A DNA stretch of 64,000 nt from Peribacillus frigoritolerans. Lineage in GTDB: Bacteria; Bacillota; Bacilli; Bacillales; Bacillaceae. This document shows positions 63,531 to 64,000 of this stretch, one piece after another (the first letter of the stretch is position 1; each line of letters begins with the position of its first letter). Location: the NCBI RefSeq assembly GCF_004358755.1, contig NZ_SMZY01000001.1:124001-188000 (forward strand), given 5' to 3'. The position numbers were made by a program, and so were the translations under genes. The notes beneath the pieces are model-generated. The model was not told where the DNA came from. It did no database searches and saw nothing but the letters and a program-made list of their open reading frames with translations.

Positions 63531-64000
63531 GTGAATGTACTGGATATGCTTCAATTTGAAACAAATGAAAAAATGCCTTCTCATTATAAAGACCTCACAG
63601 AAGAGGAAATGATCAAAAGAGTTAAACAGATTAAAGAAAAGTTTGGCCGCCGGCTGCTGATACCCGGTCATCATTATCAAAAGGATGAGGTTATTCAGTT
63701 TGCAGATATTACGGGGGATTCCCTGCAGCTTGCACAGGCCGCGGCAGAAAACAAAGAGGCAGAATACATCGTTTTTTGCGGCGTGCATTTTATGGCTGAA
63801 ACAGCAGACATGCTGACGGGTGAAGGGCAAACTGTTTTGCTGCCGGATATGAGAGCAGGATGTTCGATGGCTGATATGGCGGATATTGAGCAGACTGAGC
63901 GGGCATGGACAAAGCTTCAAAAAATGTATGGGGATACAATTCTGCCATTGACCTATGTGAATTCGACCGCAGCAATTAAAGCATTTGTCGGGAAAAATGG
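63531..64000 (+). CDS. nadA: Quinolinate synthase (partial, runs off right edge)
   Basis: The [4Fe-4S] enzyme that condenses iminoaspartate with dihydroxyacetone phosphate. Only about 156 residues lie in the window. GTG 63531 follows AAGGAGGAAG. Visible motifs are [43 protein letters not shown] (with a cluster cysteine nearby in FCGVHF), [11 protein letters not shown] and [12 protein letters not shown]. The frame is open to the last base. Third gene of nadBCA; NifS likely provides its sulfur. Confidence 0.95.
   Translation, partial: MNVLDMLQFETNEKMPSHYKDLTEEEMIKRVKQIKEKFGRRLLIPGHHYQKDEVIQFADITGDSLQLAQAAAENKEAEYIVFCGVHFMAETADMLTGEGQTVLLPDMRAGCSMADMADIEQTERAWTKLQKMYGDTILPLTYVNSTAAIKAFVGKN

Overview
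The window is a gene-dense chromosomal segment of a low-GC, endospore-forming member of the Bacillaceae (Bacillus/Metabacillus type). The basis is the gene order, which follows the Bacillus subtilis leu-tig-clpX-lonBA-hem-valS-folC-comC-mre-min-spoIVF-obg-phe-nad segment almost gene for gene. Strong AGGAGG-type ribosome sites, frequent TTG/GTG starts and sporulation genes (spoVID, ysxE, spoIIB, spoIVFAB, spo0B) agree with this. No tRNA, rRNA, prophage, insertion sequence or CRISPR array was seen.

Layout. 1-4.3 kb: end of the leucine operon (leuBCD) and a TPR protein. 4.5-13.1 kb: protein quality control (tig, clpX, lonB, lonA) and the ribosome-assembly GTPase engB. 13.2-15.1 kb: an accessory cluster of five small proteins that share a repeated motif and resemble GerP spore-coat/germination proteins; two sigma-K-like promoters lie in it. 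15.4-22.4 kb: a membrane protein and the heme operon hemAXCDBL. 22.4-25.6 kb: two very small membrane proteins, a CsbD stress protein with a sigma-B-like promoter, and spore-coat genes spoVID and ysxE. 25.7-30.2 kb: T-box-controlled valS, then folC.

30.2-44.3 kb is the main departure from the B. subtilis order. Where B. subtilis has only comC, this genome has what looks like a type IVa pilus locus: a membrane-bound diguanylate cyclase, a divergent minor-pilin operon (GspI/GspJ/GspK-like, the last fused to a beta-helix-like region), and a forward operon of an unknown membrane protein, a VanW-like protein, pilB, pilT, pilC, a major pilin, the prepilin peptidase, pilM, pilN and pilO. The retraction ATPase and PilMNO set it apart from a competence ComG system.

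44.4-64 kb returns to the conserved order: spoIIB, maf, radC, mreBCD, minCD, spoIVFAB (with a good sigma-E promoter), an RNase G absent from B. subtilis, rplU-prp-rpmA (L21 leader and Prp-cleaved L27), spo0B, obg, pheB, pheA, and the divergent nifS-niaR / nadBCA NAD locus around a perfect palindrome that is the likely NiaR operator. nadA runs off the right edge.

A long-palindrome intergenic repeat (GTCCAGCTCCAGCGCCTAG...AGGCGCTTGCGCTTTT type) occurs in at least five places, including between the valS T-box terminator and valS itself.
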